Shown: positions 43,221 to 53,328 of the stretch, piece by piece
Layout: every line of letters begins with the position of its first letter
Position numbering within the stretch: position 1 is the first letter of the stretch
Source: Azolla caroliniana
Lineage: Eukaryota > Polypodiophyta
DNA: 64,000 bases
Assembly: GCA_043228905.1 (NCBI GenBank)
Contig: JBHGNT010000017.1
Span: 7,502,001 to 7,566,000, forward strand
Direction of reading: 5' to 3'
The notes under the pieces: model-generated
Told to the model about the DNA's origin: nothing
The model's input: only the letters and a program-made list of their open reading frames with translations
Database searches by the model: none
Made by a program: the position numbers and the translations under genes

Positions 43221-46200
43221 TTATTGCGGACCGGGTTTATCCGGATACTTTCGGTGGAAATCAGCAAGCAGATCCTGAGCATTGGCAACATGCTCGACGG
43301 GTTCCCAAGAGTGTTCGCTCGGACTATAACCAACCCAATCGACCAAATAATAAAGTTTGTTGTGAATAAGTTTGGAGTCGAGGATGGCAGCAACTTCATA
43401 CTCCGGGCCGGCATCCAACTCCAGCGGCGGCGGCGGCGGCGGTGGTGTAACACGATCGGGAATGGTGTTTTCTTTATAAGGTTTAGGAAGAGAACAATGG
43501 AAAACCGGATGTATCTGAAGCTGCGGAGGGAGATCAAGGCGGAATGTGACATCATTAACTTTACCCATAATACGGAAAGGATCGAGTCGTTGATAATCCA
43601 ACTTGTTGCACGGTCGAGTAGTCTTGATGTGACGACGTAAGAGCCATACTCGATCTCCGATGGCAAAAGAGGAGGGAAGCCAATGACGATCCACGTAAGT
43701 CTTCTGTGTCTGTTGAGCATGACGAAGATGAGTCAAGAGATCTGTCTGGATCTTGGGTAGTCTCTCCAAATGATCCCCGGCACGAGGATTGGTAGGTAGC
43801 TCCGGGGTGTCGATCACCGACCAGCGAGGATGAGAACCGGTATAAGCGTAGAATGGGGAGACTCGAGTCGAGGAGTGAACAACATTATTATACGCAAACT
43901 CCGCAAAGTGGAGAATCTCGGCCCAATCGTCCTATTGATAACTCAGGAAACACCGGAGATATTGCTCCAGCGTTTGGTTTGTTCGCTCTGCCTGCCCATC
44001 GGTCTGAGGATGGTAGCCGGAGGAGAGGTTGCAAGAGACCTTGAGCATCTTGAAGAGATGCTGCCAAAATTTGGAGACAAATTGCGGTCCTCGGTCACTG
44101 ATGATACTGTCTGGGAGGCCATGATGCCGAAATACCTCACGCATGACTAGGGCGGCGGTTTCCTCGCTAGTGATGGCCTTAGTACACGGAACAAAATGTG
44201 CCATCTTCGTATATCGATCGACGACGGTTAAGATAGCATCGAACCCCTACGAGACCGGCAGATCTGTGATAAAATCAAGACAAATAGACTGCCATGGCTT
44301 ACTTGGAATCGGTAAGGGTTCCAACAAGCCATATGGATGGTGTCGTGGCATCTTTGCTCGACAGCAAGCATCACAAGTCCGAACGTAGTCGTCAACAAAA
44401 CGGCGCATGTGGGGCCACCAAAAAGATCGTTGCACTAGCTCCAACGTCTTAGTACTACCGAAATGTCCCGCCGTATGGGTGTCATGACAATGCTGGACGA
44501 TTTGAAGGCGACAGGAGCAATCGGGGACATATACGTGCTTTATAAAGAATAACAAACCATCATGATATTCGAATTGTTGGTAGTCAATACCTGGTTGTTG
44601 AGACTGAGAACAGGATGCCCGAGAAGTATCAATGTGCGCCAGGATGTCTTGAGCAAAACTATCCATCTTCAAGTTTGCACGTATGTCATCGGTAATCCAT
44701 GAATCCATCGGGGTGTGAAAAATCCGCATCGTGTGCAATTGTGTTGGTCCCAAGATTACTTGCTTTTGATTATCAAATGTTGGATCACCAGGACGAGGTG
44801 GAAGATATGAACGCCGTGATAGTGCATCTGCTTTTCCTTGCTGCTTCCCCGGTCGATATGTGATTTTGAAGTCAAAACGCGTGAGGAATTGCGCCCACCG
44901 AGATTGCCGTCGATTTAGTATGCGAGAGTTCTGGAAATAAGCAAGATTTTTATGATCACTAAAGACAACGACCTGATGTGGAGAGCCCTCTAAGAAATGC
45001 TGCCATTGCACAAATGAATCCACGATGGCTAATAACTCCTTGTCATGTATTTCGTAGTTGATTTCCGCAACATCGAATTTGCGCGAATGGAAAGCCACCG
45101 GATGCAACTCTTCTTTATCTCCTTGTTGAGAAAGGATGCTACCGAGGGCGAAATCTGAAGCATCGGCCTCCATGATGAATGGTTTGCTAGTATCCACATG
45201 AGCTAGAATTGGTGCTGATGTACCGGCTTTCTTAAGATGCTGAAAAGCCATATCTGCTTCAACGGACCAAAGAAATGCTTGGCCCTTCTTCGTAAGTTGT
45301 GTGAGGGGTAAGATAATCTTCGAGTAATCCTGTATAAACTTACGATAGAAGTTAGCAAAACCTAGAAAACATTGTACATCTCGTACCGACCGTGGAATTC
45401 GCCACTCTAATACAGTTTGGACTTTAGCTGGATCCATGGCGATGCCCTTTGAGGAGATGACGTAGCCTAGAAATTCCACTTGCTTGCAGTCAAAGCTACA
45501 TTTTTCTAGCTTGACATAAAGACCATTCTCGCGGAGTCGCTTTAGTACTAATAGTACATGAGAATCGTGCTCTTGCTGGGTCTTCGAAAAAATCAATAGA
45601 TCATCAAGATAGATGATCAAACAAATATCCAAGAGGTCTCTGAATATATCATTTGCCAGGTGTTGGAAGACTGCGGGTGCATTGGTTAGGCCAAATGGCA
45701 TAACAGTATACTCGAAATGCCCATACCACGTGCGAAAGGCAGTCTTCCATTCATCTCCCGGTCGGATCCGCACGAGGTTATACGCTCCTCGTAGATCGAT
45801 TTTGGTAAAAAACTTGGCAGCATTAACTCGTTCTAAAAGACTTGATATAAGAGGAAGTGCATACCTATTCCGGATGGTGACCTTATTCAATCCGCGGTAA
45901 TCAACGACGAGACGAAGTGAGCAATCTTTCTTCTTGACAAAGAAGATGGGTGCACCGGCCGGAGATTTCGAATGACGGATGAACCCGCTTGCCAAGTTCT
46001 CCTCTATGTAGGCTTGAAGGACTTCTAACTCGGTGGGTGACAAGTTGTAAATTGGTCCCCATGGTGGCTCAGTTCCTGGTTGTAAATCGATGGGACAGTC
46101 ATAGGGACGGTGATGAGGAAGGGCACCGGCTTTTACCTTGTCAAATACATCGGCATAAGGATGATATTTTGCCGGAAGTTGTACTGAGGAGTCCTTCTTA

Positions 46201-46769
46201 ATAGTGCTGGAAGGATGTACTGATATTGCAAATAGGAACATTGCCTCCTTGTGTCCTTCTTCGCGTAATTGATGGAGTGAAATGGTCGAAACTCGGTGAG
46301 TAGATTCTTGGGGTGGTCGATATCGGACTTCTCTTGTTCTCCAATCTATGGCTGGATTATGTAATTCAAACCAAGGTAATCCTAGGACAATGGGATGCTC
46401 TGGACTACTAATTATATTAAATGATATTACACACACAAAACTACCTAGGATAACTTGAATGGGTTCTGATTCTTCTACAATATTCCCGGAAGCAATGGGA
46501 CGACCATCAATGACTACTACAGATGCGGGACAAGGAAGTTTTCTTAGGGATATCTGAGAAGCTTGGGCAAAATTTCGATCCATGAAACAGGAATTAGCTC
46601 CGGAATCTAAGAGTGCTAGGACGAGTACTGGGGGAGTACTTTTAGTACTAACAATGACTTGGGCTAGGAACACATTGCTAACTTGCTTGGAAGGAATGGA
46701 ACCACTAATGGGCTGTACAGATCTAGGGTTGTTGTCCAACCAAATGGCTCCTATTTTGGCTGGACTCAA
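43221..46769 (-). pseudogene. Gypsy Pol: PR-RT-RH-IN-chromodomain, two nonsense codons
   Basis: One frame with TAG stops only at 44244-44246 and 43929-43931 (both where relatives have Gln). Numbering from 46769: protease LLDSGANS at about 54-61; RT with Asp325 (KIDLRGAY) and YLDD at 387-390; RNase H with EADASD at 534-539 and DKELLAIV; integrase HHCC zinc region (HCHDTHTAGH, CDACC), then catalytic DFITD, SDRGPQF and NQTLEQY; C-terminal DRVWLLRRHI; and a chromodomain (YEVAAIL, YLVDWVGYS, HSWEPVEHV) ending at a TAA. A Pro run sits before the chromodomain. Chromodomains direct integration to modified histones. There is no in-frame ATG at the start, so expression requires frameshifting from Gag. 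Confidence 0.92.
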
Positions 46770-46778
46770 TCGTTTAAC
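46734..46778 (-). promoter_or_regulatory. Candidate -1 ribosomal frameshift signal at gag/pol
   Basis: Minus strand: GAG TTA AAC GAT TGA ends Gag, so GTTAAAC (46772-46778) is in the right phase for simultaneous slippage. Six bases later GTCCAGCCAAA (46755-46765) can pair with TTTGGTTGGAC (46734-46744): 11 base pairs with one G-U and a 10-base loop. Slippage moves ribosomes into the Pol frame just before the Gag stop. GUUAAAC is a known arterivirus slippery heptamer, and sushi elements use -1 frameshifting. Confidence 0.75.
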
Positions 46779-47923
46779 TCTTCATCTAATTGACTAAGGA
46801 TTTCAAATTTGTTTGAGATACTTGGGCTATTAGTACTATGAATACTATCTGACACTCTATTAGTACTATTAAAACTATCAGACACTCCGAAGGGAAGAAT
46901 TGACTCGGGTTTAGTACAGGCGACGATTTGATTTACCTGTCTTCTTGGCCTATGGGGACAATTGATGGCGATATGCCCTGGTCCATCGCAATAAAGGCAT
47001 AATCGATTGGCACGTCGTTGTTGCTTTTCTTCTTCCGATAACGGGCTGCGTCGACGCATGGTGTCGATCTCCATCAGTGTCGGAATATTGGATTGAGGTA
47101 CATCGCGTGCAAATGGTTTAGCCGTGACTGAGGCGTATCTGGGTTCCGGCCGAGAGCGTGGTATTTGTAACTGACGCTCCGAACGTCGTTCGAAAAGGCG
47201 GTTGTCGCATCGGACCACTCGACTAATTGCCTCCGTAAGAGACTTTGGTTCTTCGGGGAAGGTTAAAAGCAGATCTTTGACATCATTGCGCAAGCCGTAG
47301 CGAAACTGCTCCATGAGGGCCTGATCATCCCAGGGAATATCTGAGGCGAGTAGATGGAAATCCGCCGCGTAGGCAGAGGCTGGACGATCGCCTTGACGCA
47401 ATCTTCGGATCTTGTTGATCGTCGTCCTGATGTTGTCGGTATCTCCAAAGCAGGCTTTAAACTCACCAATAAAATCTTCAAAGTTATTAAGCAAGGGTGA
47501 TTGTTTTTCTAGAAGCGGAGCAAACCATGCCAAGGCTGAGCCGCTAAGTAACGTGCCTATTAGGCCGACTCGAGATGCATCAATGGGATATCAGGAAGGA
47601 TGCATCTGGATGACTAAGCGTACCTTATTAAGGAATCCCCGGAATTGCGCTCGCATTCCATCAAATTTCACAGGAAGTCCAATCTTGGGCTCTTTATGAA
47701 ATCCTTGGGGACTTGATCCTTGTTGTTGCAACGCTGCTTCGAGTTGTTGTACCCGTAATGCTAACTCCCCATGTTGTTGTTGCGTTTGTTGTCTTTCGAG
47801 AGCGACTTGTTGCAGATCCCCTATCAACCGTTGGTTTTCTTGTTCCAGGGCAACAAACTTTTCTTTTAGGCACTGTAACTCGGAGAAAACGGATTGATAT
47901 TCCTGGCCGCTGACAGTAGCCAT
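46766..47923 (-). pseudogene. Gypsy Gag with one nonsense codon
   Basis: Frame starts MATVSGQEYQSVFSEL. Residues 8-75 are a Gln/Leu/Glu-rich coiled coil. A capsid region of retrotransposon gag type follows, with KFDGMRAQFRGFLNKV and FEDFIGEFKACFGD. A CCHC zinc knuckle CLYCDGPGHIAINC occupies about 309-322. A TGA at 47591-47593 (probably CGA in the ancestor) interrupts it after MHPS. Apart from that the 386-codon frame is open. It ends at a TGA overlapping the Pol frame. Confidence 0.9.
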
Positions 47924-47982
47924 AGTATAGGGAAAAGGGTAGGAGGATGAGGGAGAATGACAAGTAGGTTGGAGGAAAGGAA

Positions 47983-47994
47983 AAATTGGTTCAA
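47983..47994 (-). other. Self-priming primer-binding site (candidate)
   Basis: Minus strand TTGAACCAATTT begins two bases inside the 5' LTR. It does not begin with TGG as tRNA-type sites do. It is perfectly complementary to AAATTGGTTCAA at 48212-48223, the predicted 5' end of the element RNA. Confidence 0.7.
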
Positions 47995-48211
47995 ACTGTC
48001 AGGAATAGTACTAAAGCAGAGATGGAGTTAGTACTAAGAAGAGCAGTACTATTAGTACTAAGAGGACTGGACTGTGTAAGATTCCCGAGAGAGGAAGTGA
48101 GAAGAGGAGAGAGAGAGATAGCGAGGATGAAAGAGAGAGAAAGATGATGACAACAGCTAATATATTATGTGAAAAGATAAGTACAAGCGACTAAGAGGCT
48201 TAAGACTGGCG

Positions 48212-48223
48212 TTGAACCAATTT
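48212..48223 (-). promoter_or_regulatory. Predicted transcript 5' end complementary to the primer site
   Basis: Minus strand AAATTGGTTCAA starts 33 bases after the first T of the TATA box, the normal plant TATA-to-start distance. It pairs perfectly with the site at 47983-47994. Confidence 0.65.
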
Positions 48224-48248
48224 GGTTCAACATAATGCCTAGTGCCTT

Positions 48249-48256
48249 CTTTTATA
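48249..48256 (-). promoter_or_regulatory. TATA box of the sushi-type LTR
   Basis: Minus strand TATAAAAG, followed by the conserved GGCACTAGGCATTATG leader. The relic LTR has TATAAATA at the same place (8544-8551). Confidence 0.8.
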
Positions 48257-48440
48257 GTGTTGTCAGGAGTAATCCTGAAACTTCTAGAATGTTCCAGAGA
48301 AATCTGGAATATACATTACTTTCTTATAATAAAACATAAATGAAAATAATATCCTATGAATTACAATAGATGGTGTGATGGTTAAGAGCTTGACCCATAT
48401 ACCATAAGGTCATGGGTTCAAGTCTTGCCATATCATGACA

Positions 48441-50345
48441 CATGTGGCGAAGGATAACAGAGCAAAGCTGGATCCGAAGTCTCGACCATGCATATTCCTT
48501 GGATACGGCAATGATGAGTTCGGTTACCGGGTGTGGGATCTAGTCGACAAGAAGGTGTTCCGGAGTCGGGACATAGTCTTCATGGAAGACAAGACCATTG
48601 CCGACTAGGAGTCGGCGAAGAAGATGATGAACTCTGGATCATCCAATGAAAGACCGGCTTGAGGACACAAGGATATACCCGGATGTTAGCCGGTAACCAG
48701 ATGACACTCGACAAACCGGCCGGATACGGACAAGAAACCGAACCGACCGAAGAAGAAGAAGAAGAAGACACCAGAACCGAAGATCTCGAATCGGATTCAG
48801 ATTCGGAACAACCAGAGGAACTAGTAGTCAGAAACCGAGGATGGAGATATCCTCTCCGAGAGAGAAGAGCCCCCCGGAGATTTCCGAATGCAGAGCACGT
48901 GTTCCTAAGCGATGAGGGGGAGCCGGAAAGTTTCAAAGAAGCAAAGAGAGACACCCACAGCTGCAAGTGGTTGAGTGTCATGCAGGATGAGATGGATTCC
49001 CTCCATGAGAACGGCATATATGAACTGACAGAGTTGCTGAAAGGGAAGAGAGCACTCCGGAACAAGTGGGTGTACAAGCTGAAACCGGGAAATCCACCAA
49101 GGTATAAGGCCCAAATTGTGGTGAAGGGCTTCTAGCATTGCGACCTCGAAGAAGAAATCTACATGCATCAACCATAAGGATTTGAGAAGAAAGGGAAGGA
49201 GCTCATAGTGTGCCAACTGAAGAAGAGCCTATATAGACTAAAGCAAGCCCCCAATGGTACTGGAAGTTTGACTCCTTCATATGACCGACCAAGGGTACCA
49301 CAAAACACAAGCCAATCATTGCGTGTTTGTGAAGAAATTTGAGAAAGGAGATTTCCTAATACTCCTATATGTGGATGATATGTTGATTGTCGGTCGAGAC
49401 CAAGTCAAGATACGGATGCTGAAGAAGGCTCTGAACCGAACCTTCTCAATGAAAGACTTGGGGTCGGCAAGACAAATATTGGGAATGCACATCATCCGGG
49501 ACCGGTCGAAGAAGCTGTTGTGGTTGTCACAGGAAAAGTACGTGACAAAGGTAATCCAAAGGTTCAACATGTCGGAGGCAAAACTGGTCGGATCGACAAT
49601 TCCGGCAAATTGCAAGCTATCCGGAAAACAAAGCCCAAGGACAAAGGCGGAGAAGATGGATATGATGAAGATACCATATGCCTCTGCCGTCGGGAGCTTG
49701 ATGTACGCAATGGTATGTACCCGGCTGGATATCGGATATGCAGTCGGAGTGGTGAGCCGGTTCATGAGCAATCCAGGAAAAGAGGACTAGAACATGGTCA
49801 AGTGGATACTCCGGTACTTGAAAGGCACCTCAAGTATGTGCCTCCGGTTCGGCTCTAATAATACCCAACTTAATGGATTCACGGATTCGGATATAGCGGC
49901 TAATGCAGATACCCACCGATCTACATCCAAATATGTCATGACTTATGCAGGGGGAGCTGTATCATGGCAGTCGAGGCTGCAGAAGACGGTTATATTGTCA
50001 ACCACGGAGGCGGAGTACATGGCAGCTATAGAAGCCGACAAGGAGATAATCTGGATGAATGGCTTCATCGAAGAGCTAGGGATCCAACAGGAGGAATAAC
50101 GGCTCTATTGCGGCAGTCAAAGTGCCATCCACCTTGCAAAGAACGCGGCCTACCATTCCCGGACGAAACATATCCAGTGGAGGTACCATTGGATCTGGGA
50201 GAGAGTAGAAGATCAAGAGTTCATGTTGGCGAAGATCCACACAGAGGAGAACGGGTCGGATATGCTAGCCAAGGTGTTGACAACCGACAAGTTGGACACA
50301 TGCCGAAAGCGGATCGGGTTGACAAGACATCCCATGCCGGAGTGA
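48441..50345 (+). pseudogene. Copia B IN-RT-RH, 3' part
   Basis: Resumes with HVAKDNRAKLDPKSRPCIFLGYGNDEFGYRV of the integrase C-terminus, stops near 48606, then a Glu-rich linker (48700-48790). RT follows: RYPLRERRAPRRFP, ALRNKWVYKLKPG, a deletion after VVKGF that removes the first catalytic Asp region, YVDDMLIVGRDQ (49372), and MKDLGSARQILGMH. RNase H has GFTDSDIAANAD and STTEAEYMA, then frameshifts near 50095 and HIQWRYHWI. Non-functional. Confidence 0.85.
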
Positions 50346-50355
50346 AGGGGGAGAT
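50342..50355 (+). other. Polypurine tract of copia B
   Basis: GTGAAGGGGGAGAT immediately before the 3' LTR; same tract as in the intact copia. Confidence 0.8.
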
Positions 50356-50859
50356 TGTTGGGAAATCGGTCCCTCTGGATGGGATCCGGCTATGAATGAA
50401 GAGATCCAGAAACCGGATTGGATGGACCCGGTGAGAGCCAGAAGAGAAGACAGATTTGTAAATATGTCTTGAGTAAGCCTATTGAGGCTACATTTGTAAA
50501 TAGCCCTAAGTTCATATAAGTATAAATATGATTTAGGGCAATCAATTTAGGTGTAAGTGAGTGTGGTTGTTGTCATGTTGTTGTTTAGAGAGAGGGGGAG
50601 AGAGATACAGAGCGATACTTTGTTGTAACCGCCGCCTGGCGAAGAAACCAAGCTCAAGGTCATTGCCTACGTGTCTCTGATTGTACCCCTTCTCTTCATA
50701 GTGATACTTTGGAGTCTGTGGGCTCCTGTGGTTTTTCCCTATTAGGGTTTTCCACGGAAACATCCTGTGTTCACTCTTTAGTTCACATTTCTGTGTTCTC
50801 CATTCTCATCGAAGACTTGGTTGTGGCCGAGCAATATTCCGCATGATTCTCTTCAAACA
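50356..50859 (+). repeat. 3' LTR of copia B
   Basis: TGTTGGGAAATCGGTCC...CTTCAAACA; promoter TATAAGTATAAATA near 50515-50528. Confidence 0.85.
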
Positions 50860-51589
50860 CCTTGATACCAGTAGCACATGTTCTCGAAAACTTGATGAAA
50901 AAGTTGAAAATTTCACCATATTGAAAAATGCCAAATTTTGGTCAAATATGGAAAGTAACTTTGTGCATTTTAAAGGAAAAATGACAACTAATAAGTTTTC
51001 AAAACAATAAACTCTTTTCAATATCATTTGATAAAATGTTGTCTAAATCTATTACACATCGTTGCTCAAAATATACATTCAAGACTTATTTGCATCACTA
51101 TGATCACGACCAACTTTTGTGAGTGTAAAGTCATACACAATGATATCCATCTCACTAATGTGAACAATAGATATTATTACAAAGCTTTAATGCATCACCA
51201 CGTCCAAAGCTTTACCAATCCAGAATTGATGCCCTAGGTCATGGCCATCTACATGTGTAGCTATTAATATCCCCACCTTGAGTTCTTGCAAGTTTCTTTG
51301 TCACCAAAGTTATGCTTTTATTGTCATCCTTGGCTCCACATAAATGTTTCTCTGTTGTGGATGGACCAAACTATGAAGATCAACATTAAGTGCTTGAAGC
51401 GGTGATTGAGAACCAAGAGAATATTGTATAGACCATATGTAAACGGTATTTGCAAGGTCCAATTACCATTGACACAATTATTAATGATTTTTTGTTGATT
51501 AATGAAAAACATGTCCACCATAAGGTATCTTGTTGTGCAACATACTTCTTTCCATTATTGATATGCTTCTTTTTCTCTTGTAAAAATAT
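50860..51589. other. Intergenic, no feature seen
   Basis: AT-rich; no ORF, repeat or RNA gene that I can support. Confidence 0.5.
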
Positions 51590-52850
51590 AGATTTTAGTA
51601 CAATTCGAGTTCATGTTTAAAAAAGTTTTTTTATTTGGAAAAAAAAGAACATTTTTAAACATGAACCCAATACATTGTATCAAGTTGATGTAAAAATTAG
51701 AGTTTTCATCACAATTCGATACAATGTATCGAATTCATGTTGAGAGTTTCTTTTTTTTTGGAAATAAAACTTTGAACTCAAGTTGATGTAAAAAATAGAT
51801 TTTTCATTACAACTCGATATAATATATCGAATTCATGTTTAAAGTCTTCTTCTTCTTTTTATTTTTTATTTATTTGTTACTCCATGGAATCAGGGGCGGA
51901 TGGACTATGAGATCGAAAATCATTAACGCTCTAATGATTAGGGAATCTGCTACTCAAAGGACAACAATGGAGAAATGGATAGGCCACGAGGAGGAGGGAT
52001 CTCTGTCGGTGGGAGCATGGCAACGTGGGAACCTTAGCTCTCCTTATTGTGTAGAGTGCCCACATGCAGTAGAATCAATACGGCACGCTCTATGGGACTG
52101 CCCAACGTCCCATCGAATATGGCGGGGGGTTGGCCACTTGTTGCAATTATGCCAGATGCAAGGCTCAATCAAGTGGGGAAATATATGTTGGCTATCATGG
52201 CAGGCCGCAATTGGCAGATACGAGCATCAAGAGGAGGGGATGACTTTGGTGATAAAAGCACAAGAGGTCTTTTTCTCCTGTAGCGGCAATGTCCACTCCA
52301 CTCTTCTTAATATGACAAATCTCAAGAGGTGTTCGAATTGGCTAGCCCAATAACTCTTTGGATTCTATGAAAACAACAATGTAGGTGAGTCTTCTCCAAC
52401 CAAACCGCACATCCAACAAGGTTACTGCAAGAGATATGGAGTGAAATTGTAGCCACTCTTAAGAGCTAACATGATGGCCTTAAGGGCGACTTCGAAGGAG
52501 TTGAAAGACAATGAATAGACTTCATCCAACAATGGTCGTCCTCTCCCTTTCTTGAGTCAGTGGGCATCCACATAAGATGGACCTATCGCGTCCCTTCATG
52601 GATTTGTACATAAATCATCTCATTTGTAAAATTTTATAACTAATGGAAGGAGTTTGTTTTTGGGAAAAAAAAAAACTTTAAACATGAATTCGATACATTG
52701 TATCAAATTGTGATGAAATCTCTGGTTTTAACATCAACTCCGGTTCAAAGATCCCCCCCCCTCCCCCCCAAAGAAAAAAAACTATGAACATGAATTCGAT
52801 ATATTGTATTGAGTTGATGCAAAAAACAGAGTTTTCACCACAACTGAGTC
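51590..52850. mobile_element. Foldback-like unit with tandem-repeat inverted termini
   Basis: Left arm about 51590-51845 and right arm about 52655-52850 are inverted relative to each other. Each arm has about two copies of a roughly 90-100-bp module that carries a palindrome of the type TTCGATACATTGTATCGAA, an 'aacatgaattc' or 'gaattcatgtt' edge, and a poly-A or poly-T stretch. The roughly 800-bp centre holds a LINE fragment. This is the plan of foldback elements. No transposase and no target duplication were found. Confidence 0.55.
51890..52380 (+). pseudogene. LINE ORF2 zinc-binding (zf-RVT) fragment
   Basis: Reads GNLSSPYCVECPHAVESIRHALWDCPTSHRIW, the Cys-Cys-His-Cys region found after RT in plant LINEs, followed by WGNICWLSWQAA and a frameshift into later sequence to about 52610. 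Confidence 0.75.
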
Positions 52851-53328
52851 TCACTCACTCAATGGAAGAAAATAGAAAACAGAAAATAAGACGACACAAG
52901 AGTATTAACGTGGAAAACCTGAAGAGGCAAAACCATGGGAGTTCTCGGAACTCCGAACAAGATCACTATAGAGGAGAGGTACAACAATGTCACACTCAGA
53001 GGCAACGACCTCGAGCTCTACCTTCGCCAGAAAAGCTTTTTGTATCTCTCTCTCTCTCTCTCTCTGTACAATGATAAGTACAATGATGATCACAAAAAAA
53101 ACCATACAAACATTGTTGCCCTAGTTATATTTATACTTATATACTTTAGGACGATTTACAAATATGACCTGAAATGATCATGTTTGAACATATTTACTAA
53201 TATGTTCGTCCATGTTTGTTCATATTGGATCCGACTAGACTCCTTCCGGATCCATCCGATCCGGTATCTAAATACCTTCCGAATCCATCAGATCTGGTTC
53301 TCATCCAAAGGGACCTGTTTCCCAACAA
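52851..53328 (-). repeat. 3' LTR of copia F
   Basis: The right edge is exact (TTTCCCAACA before the polypurine complement AACTCCCCCTTC). The left edge near 52851 is uncertain. It carries 'taacgtggaaaac...gcaaaaccatggga' like the other copia LTRs and a TATAAATA box near 53126-53133. Confidence 0.75.

Larger units (their letters stand above)
42736..48440 (-). mobile_element. Ty3/gypsy chromovirus of Tf1/sushi type, nearly complete
   Basis: 5705-bp element, LTRs 42736-43179 and 47997-48440 (444 bp each, about eight differences, no indel), CATGT duplication. Gag (46766-47923) and Pol (43221-46769) lie in different frames that meet at a candidate -1 frameshift site. Pol has protease, RT, RNase H, integrase and a canonical chromodomain in order. 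Only three nonsense codons break it: a TGA in gag and two TAG in integrase. The primer site is not tRNA-like but complementary to the predicted start of its own RNA. The motif content and the gag with CLYCDGPGH resemble vertebrate and fungal Tf1/sushi elements. Confidence 0.93.
47997..48440 (-). repeat. 5' LTR of the sushi-type element
   Basis: 444 bp, about eight substitutions from the 3' LTR. Contains the TATA box and the transcript start block. Confidence 0.95.
40190..50859 (+). mobile_element. Decayed copia element (copia B), split by the gypsy element
   Basis: LTRs 40190-40699 (about 510 bp, first bases mutated to TATTGGG) and 50356-50859 (about 504 bp, TGTTGGGAAATCGG). Gag-Pol is in two parts, 40728-42735 and 48441-50345, with a polypurine tract at 50342-50355. 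The primer site is degraded (CTGATAACAGAGCG). The gypsy element at 42736-48440 interrupts the integrase codons AYVHV/AKD with a CATGT duplication. No target duplication for the copia itself was found. Confidence 0.88.

Noticed and set aside
43420-43450. GGC repeat as possible regulatory triplet expansion
   Set aside because: It encodes the Pro run before the gypsy chromodomain; no independent signal.
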